From Gordionus sp. m RMFG-2023 (Eukaryota; Nematomorpha; Gordioida; Chordodea; Parachordodidae), in NCBI RefSeq assembly GCF_954871325.1, contig NC_088776.1, positions 39,760,569-39,824,568 on the forward strand: 64,000 nucleotides of DNA. Reading direction: 5' to 3'. The stretch's first letter is position 1, and each line of letters begins with the position of its first letter. Of this stretch, positions 23,545 to 35,262 are shown piece after piece. A program made the position numbers and the translations under genes. The notes beneath the pieces were generated by a model. It made no database searches and was not told where the DNA came from. It saw only the letters and a list, made by a program, of their open reading frames with translations.

Positions 23545-23628
23545 ATGGGCACTTAGCTTAACTCGTGGACAGTGAAGGCTACTGTTGCTTTCGAAAACCA
23601 CAGGCCAACCCCCAAGAAGAAAAAAAGA
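23545..23628 (+). CDS. Candidate terminal exon of an unrecognised gene
   Basis: A locally G+C-richer stretch follows a plausible acceptor (GCACTTAG). It reads LNSWTVKATVAFENHRP, then TPKKKKR and a stop (TGA, 23626-23628). The basic tail and balanced codon use look like the end of a real protein. However, no family was recognised and no upstream exon could be joined with confidence. The nearby G+C-rich piece at 23410-23450 may belong with it. It could equally be a chance frame in a conserved non-coding element. Confidence 0.25.
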
Positions 23629-23639
23629 TGACTACAAGC

Positions 23640-26590
23640 TAAAATCCTAAAATATGTTGACATAAGAATAAAAATTACTTGGACTTTTTCATAATGGATC
23701 TGACAATGCTAGAAGATTGACTCCAAGTTAACCACATGCGAAGATTTTTTTTATTTATAATATATATGGTGTCTAATCATAACAATTAAAGCCCATGAAG
23801 CACATTTATATGCTGTAGAACAATATTATAATAATAGCAAAAATATGATAACATAAGTATATATAACCCATGCAATGAAGAAATTTAATTATGGAGGAAA
23901 AAAATAATTCTAGAATGACCTAAGCCTAAAGCTATGTATGATAATATAACAATTATTAGTAATCATTAATAGTCATTTCAAAAATGCATTTAACTAACTA
24001 CAAATAAAAATTTAAATTATATTAAAATATAAAAAACATATTCCAACCAAATAAATCGGTTTAAAAGTGGAGGTTAACATATGGCGGAACAACACTCACA
24101 AAATCGGGAATGCATTTATAATCAGAAAAAATGGCTACCCACCACTTTTATAAATAGAAGAAAAATTAAATTTTTTTTTGCCATATTCTTGTAATAATAC
24201 CCCCCCCCCCTCCCCTCATCTCAAATCGTATTTAAATATATCAGATTAATCATCAAGTATATTATTTATTCAATATTAGTATCATATTTTATTTAATAAC
24301 TTTGAATGCGTTTATCGTATTTTAAACAGATTTGGAATTCGCGATATTTTTAATAAAGCATAATTTGACTTGTGTAGATAGCGCGATGCTATCAACTCCA
24401 AATAAAAAAAATCTGTTCACCGGCCGAACTTGAAAATTTAAAAATATTAAAATAGACCGGTTAAAGAGTAAGACCAGTACAATTTGATCATAAATTATTT
24501 CTGTATCATACCAGAAAATTCATACAGAAAATTCATACAGAAAATATGAGACAGGACCTATCAAATCTCTGATTTTTCGTAAAATTTCAACTGGCCAGCC
24601 AAGGTATTTAAATTTTAATATAAATTTTTCAATTTTTAGCTAATATTTTTATAATACTATTTGTATATTGTATATATTAGTAAAATAAATCCATAATATT
24701 AATTTTATAATATTTTTTAAATTAATTGTCATTCAATAACTAGTGTTTAGATCTCCGTTGCAGAATCTTGTTCTGATTCATATTCAATATTATCATTTTC
24801 TTTAATATTTAAAATCAATTTTCTTGTTGTCGAGACGAGATCTTTAATCGATTCAAGTAAGAATATTAACCCAAATCAACCAATTTCTTTCTGAAGAAGA
24901 AGTAAGAATGGTTAATAAAATGTCTCTTCTTTTAATGAACATGGTAAGCAAAGTCCACTAACTTGAGACCAGAATCTAATTGTTTCTTATGGAAGTTACT
25001 CTTTCCACATAATTTTCTAATAGACATGCCGCTTTCTGAAATTTATAATATCACTTGAAATATTTTGATCATCACCACCTTGTATAATATATTGTATTAA
25101 ATTCGCTACTGGTTAGATACTCCCCTAAAAAAGCAGTGATCATATATATTTATATTGTTTTTTCTTCAGATTTTTTTTAGAATTTTTTTGTCAATTGGCC
25201 GTTTAATTGATTGAATTTGACCGATCAATTGACCGTCGGCTACTTTGACTAAATCTATTATTAAATTCACCAAAGAATTAAACAATTTATTTATGATATT
25301 TACGTGGAAATATTTTTGAAGTTTATTTTTTGTAGAAAATTATTTATCTGTAATTCACTTTTATGCATAAATCTTTCATGATAAAATCAAAAAAAAAAAT
25401 TTTTTTTAATTCATATCTGCTCAAAATTTTGGGCAAAAAAATTTTTGAATTCGTTTTTTACTAAAGTCTGCATGTATAAAATTTTTGGAAGGGAGTCAGT
25501 GATTCCTACTTCCCTTAGATTATATTTGTTGAATAATGATTTGACCTCGTCTTATTTCATTTTATTACATCACGAAGATTATTCTTAATTTTATCATTGT
25601 AAAAAAAATACTTATTTTATATTCAGATTTGCTCCTATTTTATTTTGGTAAAACTAACTTTATATTTTTTATAATATAATGTTTTGTATTCAAATTTTAT
25701 TTAGTAAACTGTATATATATATATAGTGTAAATACTTTACAAGAAAAGAGAGATAATTTTAGATATAACTTAAATAAAATTTTTTGATATTTGAAACTAG
25801 TTTAATATAGCGTGCTGTCCCGAGTGAGGAACCGAAAAAAAATACTCATAGGTCTCACAAATTTTTTTTTACATAATATAGAAAATTCCGTATAAAGGTA
25901 AAAAAAATAATTTTTTTACATATTGCTTGTTTAGATGTATATTTTTAAAATTTTGAACATACCCACTACCATATACATTTGTGATTTTTCGAGCCAACGG
26001 GTACCCTTGATGTGGAATATTTTCGTGTAATAAAATCTAGTGATGTATTTTTTCAATTCCAAAGTTTAAAACACATGTTAAGGTGGTACGAATTAAATTT
26101 AGTGTAAATTTGTTAAAATATAAAATTGTAATGCATTCATTTTAAAACACTGAAATATTTATCATGAAAATCAATTAAATAAACGTTTTACAAAATTATT
26201 TGTCGTAAATTAATCGAGTCATGGATGATAAATTAAAAGCTGTTATAGATCTTCCATATAAATTTCCCAAACTAAATGGGGACGTTAATAATATATATTG
26301 ACAGAGTACTTAATTAATTTGCCAACAGCACATCATCTAACTCCGCTAAAGTTAACTTAATTATTAATTATTTAACAGATGATGTGTACGATAAAATTAT
26401 ATCTTTGATTTTTTAAATTTTAATAAAGATCAGTAAATTTAGATACTTAGTTTCGAATCAAAACATTAATGACTGTATTTCGATTGGTTTTCGCAATGGA
26501 AAAAGTACTCTACGAGCTAGGTATGATTTCGGCCTTGTTGCATCACTAAGATCGTTTATCTATCACCACAAATTGAATTCATCATGATAA
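23640..26590. other. No secure gene; weak decayed coding trace
   Basis: Mostly A+T-rich. On the minus strand 24838-24745 reads ESIKDLVSTTRKLILNIKEN, then DNIEYESEQDSATEI and a stop, which looks like a protein C-terminus but has no recognised family. Three direct copies of a 13-bp unit AAAATTCATACAG lie at 24510-24550. On the plus strand near 26219, MDDKLKAVIDLPYKFPKLNG may be another small remnant. Confidence 0.25.
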
Positions 26591-26599
26591 CGTAATGGG

Positions 26600-28900
26600 G
26601 ATTTCGAAACTCCTTTTTTAAGAGTTGTATTTCCATTCAGTTGGTCGGCTTGCTTGTTCATTACAATACCCTCCAACTCAGCATCATACAATATCACATT
26701 TTTCCGTTATATCACTGTCCCTTCATGCCATCCCGCAGTCCTTTTGTTTTCTACCCAAACCTTTTGCTTCTCTTCAAATTCATGGGGCTCAACATTCCTG
26801 TCTTTATAATATTTTTGTTTCCATAATGCGTTTTGTAGATAATTTCTATTTATCTAACGTCGTCCTGAGCGGCCTTCCAAACATCGTTTCGGCAGGGAAT
26901 TTGCCGATAGTCGCATTTGGAGTGTTTCGATGAGTAATTAAAACTTTCGCTAAATTTAATTGGTCCGGAGTTCCACTGTTTTTAAAAAGAAACGTTTTGA
27001 ATTCAGATCCAGTAAACTGATCACCGTTATCTGAGACACGAGGTACCCAAATCTAGCGAAATAATTAATCAGATTATTTATTACACTCGTTGAATTAATA
27101 TGTGTTAAAATTGCAACTTCAACCCATTTGGTGCAGATTATTTACGCTGAATTAATATGTGTTAAAATTGCAACTTCAACCCATTTGGTGAAAGCTACGC
27201 AAATTAACCAATACTTTACAGATATGAGGCCTGTTAAATCAATGTTTATACCTTCCCAAGGTCGGGTAGGAATGTTCCAATTGTATAACGGCACTTATCT
27301 GGCTCTCGGTCTTCCTTTCTGACAACTTTTGCAACTCATCACGATAAGATTTGTCCAAAAAACATAGTTTCTTTAGATTATCATAATAATTCTATTATAA
27401 AATAATAAACCTTCGAACTAAATATTATCAATTAAAATGAATTTTGCGCATCTATTTTGATTACCCGGCCTATAAATTATCTCATAGTGGTAATTTAAAT
27501 GCTTCGTCACCCACCGTATTAAACGGTTATTTGATATTTTATTTAGGTCATTTATCACCTAAGATATATTTTAAAGGTTTATGATCTATAACTAAAATAA
27601 AATGTTTTCCATAAATATATTAATGAAACTACTCGCGCCGAAGCCTCCCGATCAATGGTGGCGTATTTTTTCAGACACCGAAGCCTCCCGATCAATGATG
27701 GCGTAATTTTTTTCAACCGCCGAAAGTGTCCTCGATGCCTAAAATTTTATCTGTCGTCATTGTCAGTCCCGCCTTATCAAATCTTCTTAATACTTAACTA
27801 TATGATCAAAATTATTCTCGCCTGCAAAAATTACGTCGTCTAATTTAATAGGTTTTGCATAAAGGGTTGAAATATTATCGGAGCGCTAGTCAACCCAAAA
27901 GGGATTCTTTGCTATCGGTAATCGAATTGTAAAAATGCGTTGAAAATATTTTACCACCCGCGATCCTATTTATGAGGTCGACGAAAGTTGGTAGTAAATC
28001 GTTATCTATCGCTAAATATTTGTTGATTGTTAAACGAAAATCTCCGCATATTCGCACGGCACCGGATTACTTTAAGATATTAACCGTTGGCGTAGCCCAA
28101 GTGATTGGAGTTGTTGTTGGATCCACCTTCTCGATAACGCCTTTGTCTAAAAGTCTGTCCATTCAGCTTCAACGGTTCGACGCAACGGAAATGGAATTCT
28201 TCTAGATGGTAGCACAATTGGCACTGTGTTTTGTTATATCTTGATGACGGCATTTTGTAATTTTATTTGTCCTAATTATTTTTTAAAAACTTGCGAAAAT
28301 TTTGAAACAATAGTATTGGAAAAATTCATATTTATATTATTAAAGGTAACCTCATCTATCACACTACACGCTGCACATGAATCAAATTCCATAGTATGCT
28401 GCAGCCCATTTAACTTAGCATCGATTGTAGCTTTATTGGCAAATGACAAATGGTAGAATCATTTGTATGCTACACTGTTTCGCTATGTGGTTTGCTTTTC
28501 CGCACCGAAAACATACTTTTTTTGGTTGAAATTAAGTTTAAAACTTGATTTATAATTATTATTAATATGGTTGAATTTGTTAGCATTATAATTATTATTA
28601 TTATTGAATTTATTAACGTTATTATAATTATTATCCTAAAATATTTTTAGAACCTTGCGTATGTTTAATTATTTTATTAACATCTGCCTGGGTTTCCTTC
28701 TCCAATGAAGACAGCGCGATCGCTAAACTCCTTCGGTATATTTTTACCAAAGTTCTTTGTCCAGCTCACTGGCGATTTAAAATTACATAAAGAACAAATA
28801 TATTTCATTTTGATTGAAAAATTGATAATAGTTTCACCGCCTCTTTTTAAAGTATAAAAATTATTGCGATGTAAGAAAATGCTCGAAAAATCCTAAATAT
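26600..28900 (-). mobile_element. Ty3/Gypsy-type LTR retroelement fossil
   Basis: Read on the minus strand from right to left, the parts follow Gypsy order. A CCHC zinc knuckle of gag lies near 28510-28455, an aspartic protease-like region near 28440-28340, reverse transcriptase near 28240-27860, RNase H near 27720-27450 and integrase near 27330-26900. The protease-reverse transcriptase-RNase H-integrase order is diagnostic of Ty3/Gypsy as against Copia. The copy is broken in many places and the LTRs were not identified with confidence, so the ends given are approximate. It appears old. Confidence 0.7.
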
Positions 28901-29100
28901 TTTTTCTGGTAATAGGAAAAAAAACCCCATGGAAAAAAATTCATTGTCAATTTTTCTTAATTTTTTTCTCAATTTATATTTTTCTTCCCATATTTTCTTT
29001 AAGTCATTGTTAATTTTTATTTTTCTGATCTTTTCTCAATTTTTTTCTTCTCAATTTCCACTTAATTTTTTTAGTATAACCTAGCAATAATTAATATTGA
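28900..29100. repeat. T-rich low-complexity tract
   Basis: Repeated TTTTTCTTAATTTTTTTC, TCTCAATTT and similar words without coding content. It separates the Gypsy fossil from the MULE relic. Confidence 0.5.
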
Positions 29101-29119
29101 TAAATAATTTTATAAGCGA

Positions 29120-29880
29120 ATGCCACAATCATTAACAGCTATTAAACTCCAAAAAAAAACTACGAAAAAATATTTGAAGAATGTCTAAATGTCAAGAACG
29201 AGATTTATTTCCTCCATTTATACATGGATTTTGAAAAGTCTGCTATGAGCGGGGTTAAAACTGTCATTGGTATGATTATTAATATGTTATTATTTATATT
29301 TATTTTTTCAATTAGGGGATCACATCATAATCAGAGGATGCTTTTACCATTTGTGTCAAAGTGCCCATAGAAAAATTCAAAAGCTAGATCTGGAAAGCCA
29401 ATACAGAACCGATGAAGCCATAAGCTTCTTTTGTGGCAGGATAGACGGCTTAGCATTTGTTCCTTTATGTGATATGGGCAATGCAATGGCAATCCCTCGA
29501 GCAATGGTAAGGATATTCTTGAAAATTTCGATAAAAATTACATCAATGGAGTATCAAGGGAGGTCACAAGAAGCAATTCTCAATCCCAGACATGTTGAAT
29601 TGGGCCTCGATTTCCTCCAGAAACTTGGAACGTGAATGAGAGCACTCTATCCGACGAAGAACGCACTTTAATCAATGCGAAGGTTGGAATCGTTTTTCTA
29701 ATCTGGTTGGGAATAAACACCCATCAATCTGGGTATTGATTAAAAAAATAAAATATGCCAATGAAACCAAACTTGCGATGGCGTGTAGGTAGTTGGACAC
29801 CGAAAACAAAATCAATCGCAGTGCTTAAACAAGAAATAATGCTGATGTTCAAATTGGTATTGGGAAAAAAAATATCCCAG
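29120..29880 (+). pseudogene. MULE-type transposase relic with a 46-bp intron
   Basis: The frame begins near 29120 (MPQSLTAIKLQKK) and reads YEKIFEECLNVKNEIYFL, YMDFEKSAMSGVKTVIG, then GDHIIIRGCFYHLCQSAHRK, IQKLDLESQYRTDEA and GRIDGLAFVPLCDM. This is the MULE domain pattern: a TDFExAxxxA aspartate segment, then GCxFHxxQxxxRKIQxLGL and LAFVPxxD. A frame slip later gives LENFDKNYINGVSREVTRS and PRFPPETWNVNESTLSDEER, the family's YFExxYIG...PRFPxxxWNVYxR segment. The TVIG|GDH join requires removal of 29270-29315 (GTATGA...CAATTAG, 46 bp), a canonical GT-AG intron that leaves the motif intact. Breaks downstream make the copy inactive. It stands alone; no TIRs were found. Confidence 0.75.
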
Positions 29881-30159
29881 TAAAATAACCCATGTATTAC
29901 TTATTTTCGTAAAATTTTTTGCTATAGTAATAAATACAATATCCATCCTTAATTACTATATTAAGTAGACTAAATTTGACAAAATTTGCAATAAGATCTG
30001 ATTATTTTATTTTTTATTTATAAATCATTATTATGTATATAATTTATTATATTTTTATAATATTTTTTTCTAAAATACTAATTTGTCTATACCTTATTAA
30101 ATCCAAATAAAAATATACCGATATTATTAGATCTTAAGTAAATTCGAAAAAAAATTTAG

Positions 30160-30240
30160 GGGTGTTTTTTCCTGGGGGTTTTTTCCGGGGTTTTTTTTTC
30201 CGGGGTTTTTTTTTCCGGATTCATTTTTTCTTTGACGACT
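30160..30240. repeat. TTTTTTCCGGGG simple repeat
   Basis: Four imperfect copies of GGGGTTTTTTTTTCC, without coding meaning. Confidence 0.5.
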
Positions 30241-30519
30241 TCTGGAATATGGAATTGAGTAGAAGTTGATGTTTCTTCGTTTTTCTTCAGAAATATCTTC
30301 TTTGAGTCTTCGTTAGGCATAGTATAATTTTAAAAGAAAATATATATCCATATATACTTTTACAAAATCGTTTATCTATTTAATCTATTACAATAAATAG
30401 AAGCTTAAAACCAAATCAATAAAATACAATTTATATTTATATTAATAAATTACTACCTGCATCTACGATTGAGCATTTTTATAAAATAAACTTTTTATTC
30501 CCCTACATTTTTATTTCAA

Positions 30520-30762
30520 TTAAAGGAAAGATTTATTAGTCATAATTTTATTTTTAAAAGCTTTTCTTCTGCCGGTTGAGTCTAAACTGTTGATTAAACT
30601 TGAAACACGAGAAGAAAATCTCAGAATTTTAAGCTGATGATTTAGTAGGCTCATATGATAAATTAATTGTGATGTCGGAATTTGGTATAAAAATCTTGAC
30701 AGAATAGAGTATTCTTTGAGACCAAAAAATGTTCTGCAAGCCTCTTCCATGTGTAATTGCAC
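30520..30762 (-). other. Unrecognised reading frame
   Basis: The minus-strand frame includes MEEACRTFFGLKEYSILSRF, TSQLIYHMSLLNHQLKILRF and SSLINSLDSTGRRKAFKNK. Composition is more protein-like than random A+T-rich frames here. No family, splice sites or neighbours support it. It could be part of an element relic or chance. Confidence 0.2.
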
Positions 30763-31462
30763 TTAAGATTCCCTGCCTAATATTAAAACATTATTATTTA
30801 TTTTAGCTAACTTATCATTTAGTGTCTGTACTAATAAAAGTTCTTTTTTCAACTTTAAAAAGGCTAAAATAAGAAATACCACCGGTGAAAAACATTTATG
30901 AATTAGCTGTATTAAATATTTATAAGAAGATTATTCTAGATAACATTCTAGATAATTAGCAAAATCTCAAGGTAGATCTCTCTTTGTAAATTCAAATCAA
31001 AAAATCGAAATATGATTATATTAGTTTCAATATATAATATTTATAATCATGTTTTTTCGTAAAATGAATTCTTAGTTATAACATTTATATAATTTTTGTA
31101 TTAACTCTTAATATTTATGCAATTAATACTATTTTTAATCAAAGTTGTGTATTATTTATATTTTGATAATATCGCCATATTTTTTTAAATACCATTATTT
31201 GCTTAAATATAATTTTTATACAATAAAATTTTTAATATTATAATCTGTATATGTACATTTTGAAATTTATTTTAAATAATAAATATAAATACATGATTAA
31301 ATAAAGGAATGTTATTTATGGTAAAATATTTTTATATAATAAATAAAATCTATAATGAAATACTCTCTAAAATTTTGTTATACGCAAATATTTAAAATAA
31401 TTTTAACATCTAAGATATAAGCAATTAAGTATTCATAAAAAATTAAAGGTTCCCCTCCCCCC

Positions 31463-31488
31463 ATGAGAAAATTCTGGCTACGCCACTG
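31463..31488. mobile_element. Solo hAT right end (GGCTACGCCACTG)
   Basis: CCCCTCCCCCCATGAGAAAA is followed by TTCTGGCTACGCCACTG, the same terminus class as the hAT elements at 17369 and 18590 (poly-C tract, AAAATTCCTGGCTACG...CTG). No matching left end was found, so the element is truncated or rearranged. Confidence 0.5.
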
Positions 31489-31489
31489 A

Positions 31490-31990
31490 GATAAAGGTAT
31501 CAAATGGAAGCAACTAAAATGATTTTGAATACTAAAAATTGCCCATTAAGCTCTCGCATCAAGGTTTGAAGAGATTAAATTTTTTACAAGAATATCTGGC
31601 AAGGACATCAAATGAAAGAGAATATAAATATTTTTTAAATGCTATTATCCCTTTAGAATCTTTGATCTATCTAATTGATATGAGGGGGGGGGGGGGTAAA
31701 ATCCTACTTTTAAATAAATCTCCATTAAGAGTATTAAATGAAAGCGAATTTTAAAAAAAAATTTAATTTATAATACTTTTTTTTAAGTCTGAGCCTGGTT
31801 AGAGGAGGGGGTAAAATATTTATAAAATATATTTCCATATGGGTATCAAATTAAAGCTAGTAAAAGGATATGTTTACATTGTTACTCATCTATATTTTTA
31901 GGGTATATCTGGGGATCGGGGAAGGGGGGGGGGCAGGAGGATAAAAATTATAACATATATCTCGCTCGACATGAATCTCAAATAAAAATA
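31490..31990. repeat. Degenerate tandem repeats around GGTATCAAATRAAAG
   Basis: Five units of about 110-130 bp carry GGTATCAAATGGAAG, GGACATCAAATGAAAG, AGTATTAAATGAAAG, GGGTATCAAATTAAAG and GAATCTCAAATAAAA. G-runs (GGGGGGGGGGGG at 31684; GGGGAAGGGGGGGGGGC at 31918) are interspersed. Same repeat as 8040-8360. Confidence 0.6.
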
Positions 31991-32344
31991 TCTTACGACT
32001 GTTTTGTTTATCATCTCTATTACTACAAATCATAAGAAATGTCAAATTTTTAAGCTTTTATAAAACCTAGCTGATAACCAGTCAAGAATGACGGGGAATC
32101 AGAAATTTCTACTTTTCAATAATGAATGAATAACAAATTTTACCTTTATTGATGGACGAATCAGAAATTTTTATATTTTATGATTAATCAATAATTAAGT
32201 TTTTACGTGGAAAAAATGTTTCTTAACAAAAATTTTACTAAAAAAGGAGATATAAGATATTTTAAAAATTGAGAGGAATCTTATATTTTTAAGAATTAGC
32301 CTCGGGTATATCACCGTATGTTGCCTTTTATTTGAAAATGTTGT

Positions 32345-33230
32345 TGTCATGTCTTTGATGGTTTTGCTCGATGTGGTATTTTAATGATGATGTGATTTCC
32401 TTGCTCGTAGTTTGCCGTAAATAACCTAAAATAAAGCGTGTAAATTGAAAGTACAAAATAGAATTTACTGATGATGATGGTCGTGTCTTTGATGGTTTTG
32501 CTCGATGTGGTATTTGATGATGTGATTTCCTTGCTCGTAGTTTGCCGTAAATAACATGAAATAAAGCGTGTAAATTGAAAGTACATGATTGAATTTAGTG
32601 ATGATGATGGTCCTGTCTTTGATGGTTTTTCTCAATGTGGTATTTTGATGAGGTGATTTCCTTGCTCGTAGTTTGCCTTAAATAACCTGAAATAAAGAGT
32701 GTAAATTGAAAGTATAAAATAGAATTTACTGATGATGATGGTCGTGTCTTTGATGGTTTTTCTCGATGTGGTATTTTGATGATGATGTGATTTCCTTGCT
32801 CGTAGTTTGCCGTAAATAACCTAAAATAAAGCGTGTAAATTGAAAGTACAAAATAGAATTTACTGATGATGATGGTCGTGTCTTTGATGGTTTTGCTCGA
32901 TGTGGTATTTGATGATGTGATTTCCTTACTCTTAGTTTGCCATAAATAACCTGAAATAAAGCGTGTAAATTGAAAGTACAAGATAGAATTTACTGATGAT
33001 GATGGTCGTGTCTTTGATGGTTTTTCTCGATGTGGTATTTTGATGATGATGTAATTTCCTTGCTCGTATTTTGCAGTAAATAACCTGGAATAAAGCGTGT
33101 AAATTGAAAGTATAAAATAGAATTTACTGATGATGGTATCGTGTCTTTGATGGTTTTTCCCGATGTGGTATTTTGATGATGATGTGATTTCCTTGCTCGT
33201 AGTTTGCTGTAAATAACCTGAAATAAAGAG
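32345..33230. repeat. Tandem satellite: seven copies of a ~132-bp unit
   Basis: The landmark TGTCTTTGATGGTTTT begins at 32350, 32484, 32614, 32745, 32879, 33009 and 33142, giving spacings of 134, 130, 131, 134, 130 and 133 bp. Each unit also contains CGATGTGGTATTT, GATGTGATTTCCTTGCTCG, TAGTTTGCCGTAAATAACC and AAAGCGTGTAAATTG. Length differences come mainly from GAT and TTG indels. Open frames on the minus strand across the array are by-products of the repeat. Confidence 0.9.
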
Positions 33231-33479
33231 AAGACAATAGAACAGAAAATAAGAAATTTATTTAGGTCTTGGTTTTTTTATCAGGACAGACTTGTAACCA
33301 GTTTAAATAATAAAAAATAAAGATATAATAAAATTTACTGTTAAGGATGTTGAAGCAATATTACATTGATCTTGATTTTCAGTACTATTATACTTTGATA
33401 TTGATGCAATAAGACTTTGCACTTGTCTTTTCTTGCTTCGACAAAGTTCCTCGTCTGGCTTTTTTCTTATGCTGATATG

Positions 33480-34670
33480 TTATTAAAATTTAAAATATAT
33501 ACCTATTAAATAGTTTGAATTTTAACATATATACACTAAAATGTTATATCATTTTTAGCCCCTATAGAAGAAAATCCAAGGAGTTGTATGTGTTATAAAA
33601 ATGATCAGTTATGTCCAAATTTGAGACAAAAATTTACTGTACCTTCCTAGCAGCTAAAATTTAATTTTAACTTATATACACTTAAAAGTTATGCATAACT
33701 TATTTTTGTAAATTATCATTTTTAGCCCCCATAGAAGAAAAATCCAAGGAACTGTTGTATGTTATAATAAAAATGTCTAAATATGAAAGTAAATCTTTTA
33801 AAAATCTAAATATTGTAAAGTATGCAATAAAACAGGACCTTCATGGTTAAAATTTAAAAATATAAGAATACCTATAATAGTTTGAATTTTAACTTATATA
33901 CACTAAAAATTTATGCATTACTTATTATTTTTAGACAATCATTATTATAACATACAACAGTTTCATGGGGTTTTCTTCTATGGGGGCTAATAATGATAAT
34001 TTACAAAATTAAATTATGCAAAACTTTTTGGTGTATATAAGTTAAAATTCAAACTATTTAATAGGTATATATTTTTAATATCTAGATTTTTTAAAAGATT
34101 TTTCAAATTTAGAGAATCATTATTATAACTTACAACATTTCCTTGGATTTTTCTTCTATAGGGACTAAAAATGATAATTTACAAAAGTTATGCATAGCTT
34201 TTAGTGTTTATAATTTAAAATTCAAAATAGGTATTATTTTTTAATTTTAGCGTATTATTTTTGAATTTTAGCTGCCATGAAGGTCTGTTATATCGCCTTC
34301 TTTACAATATCTAGATTTTTAAAATAAATTTAGACAATCATTATTATAACATACAATAGCTCCTTGGAATTTTCTTCTATGAGTGCTAAAAATGATAATT
34401 TACAAAAGTTATGCATAGCTTTTAGTGTTTATAATTTAAAATTCAAAATAGGTATTATTTTTTAATTTTAGCTGCCATGAAGGTCTGTTTTATTGCCTTC
34501 TTTACAATATCTAGATTTTTAAAATAAATTTAGACAATCATTATTATAACATACAATAAGTTATAGATAACTTTTCAGTGTTTATAAGTTAATATTCAAA
34601 CTATTTAATCACTTATTTTTGTATATTATTTTAGCCTTCATGAAAAATCTAAGGAACTGTAATATGTAAA
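33480..34670. repeat. Cluster of direct and inverted copies of a ~110-bp module
   Basis: The module reads TTTGAATTTTAACTTATATA, ACTAAAAGTTATGCATAACT, AATTATCATTTTTAGCCCCC, ATAGAAGAAAAATCCAAGGA and CTGTTGTATGTTATAATAAA. Forward copies: 33510-33605, 33660-33775, partial 33885-33930. Inverted copies: 33945-34065, 34112-34215, 34330-34445, partial 34540-34600. A partial forward copy follows at 34605-34665. The head-to-head layout centred near 33935 could form a long hairpin. No coding content is seen. Confidence 0.75.
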
Positions 34671-35164
34671 AATTTACTGTAATAATGAAACAATAATACA
34701 TTGCTCTTGATTTTCAATATTACAATTTGATTGTTGATTTTCAGCATCTTTTTGTTGAAAGGTATCTTGTGCAGGAATCTAAAAATATAATGAAATAGTA
34801 ATTAAATCCAAAAATTTACCATAGCCTATAACCTTTTCGTGTACCTTATAAAAAAATGAAAATTTTGTTTCGTGTACTTTCTAAAAAATTAAAGGAGCGG
34901 TTAAAAACTATATAATATATATAAAAATTATAAATCAGCTAGTTATGTATAATTGTGTATGAATATTTATTATTTTTCAGTTCAGTTTGGTTTGGTTAAT
35001 GAATAAATGTTTAATATGATTATGCGGTGATTTTTAAAAAGAATGTAAAAAATTTAAAAATATCAGAATACCTATTTAATAGTTTGAATTTTCAAGTAGA
35101 TACACTTTGAATAGTTCTCTTTGATTAATTTTGTCAGATTAAGAAAAAAAAATATTTTACCAGA

Positions 35165-35262
35165 TTAAGAAAAAAAAACATTTGTCGGGATTCAAACCCA
35201 AGTCCAATAATCCATCTAGATTTGTAAGCGAAGTTCTTGCCCGATTGGGCCACAGGCACTTT
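35165..35262 (-). repeat. tRNA-derived relic (SINE head or tRNA pseudogene)
   Basis: On the minus strand, TGGCCCAATCGGG (35252-35240) fits a Pol III A box and GGGTTTGAATCCC (35199-35187) fits a B box. A T-arm TTGGG/CCCGA can form around the B box. The two acceptor-stem sides (GTGCCTG and ACAAATG) do not pair, so it is not an intact tRNA. A run of T follows the minus-strand 3' end. The A-to-B distance of about 53 nt would suit a tRNA with a long variable arm. Confidence 0.5.

Noticed and set aside
26625-26933. Plus-strand frames over the Gypsy region
   Set aside because: They are antisense shadows of the minus-strand retroelement.
32055-32105. Helitron 3' end on the minus strand (GTCATTCTTGAC, then CTAG)
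   Set aside because: The hairpin is only four base pairs and CTAG is followed by G rather than T; no helicase nearby.
32347-32981. Two minus-strand frames with repeated YFQFTRFISGYLRQT-like segments
   Set aside because: They are translations of the 132-bp satellite; frame and length follow the repeat, with no start context or domain.
32345-33230. CRISPR-like array
   Set aside because: Units are ~132 bp and directly adjacent with no unique spacers; the context is clearly eukaryotic.
35165-35262. Functional tRNA gene
   Set aside because: A and B boxes are good, but the acceptor stem does not pair and no convincing anticodon arm could be drawn.
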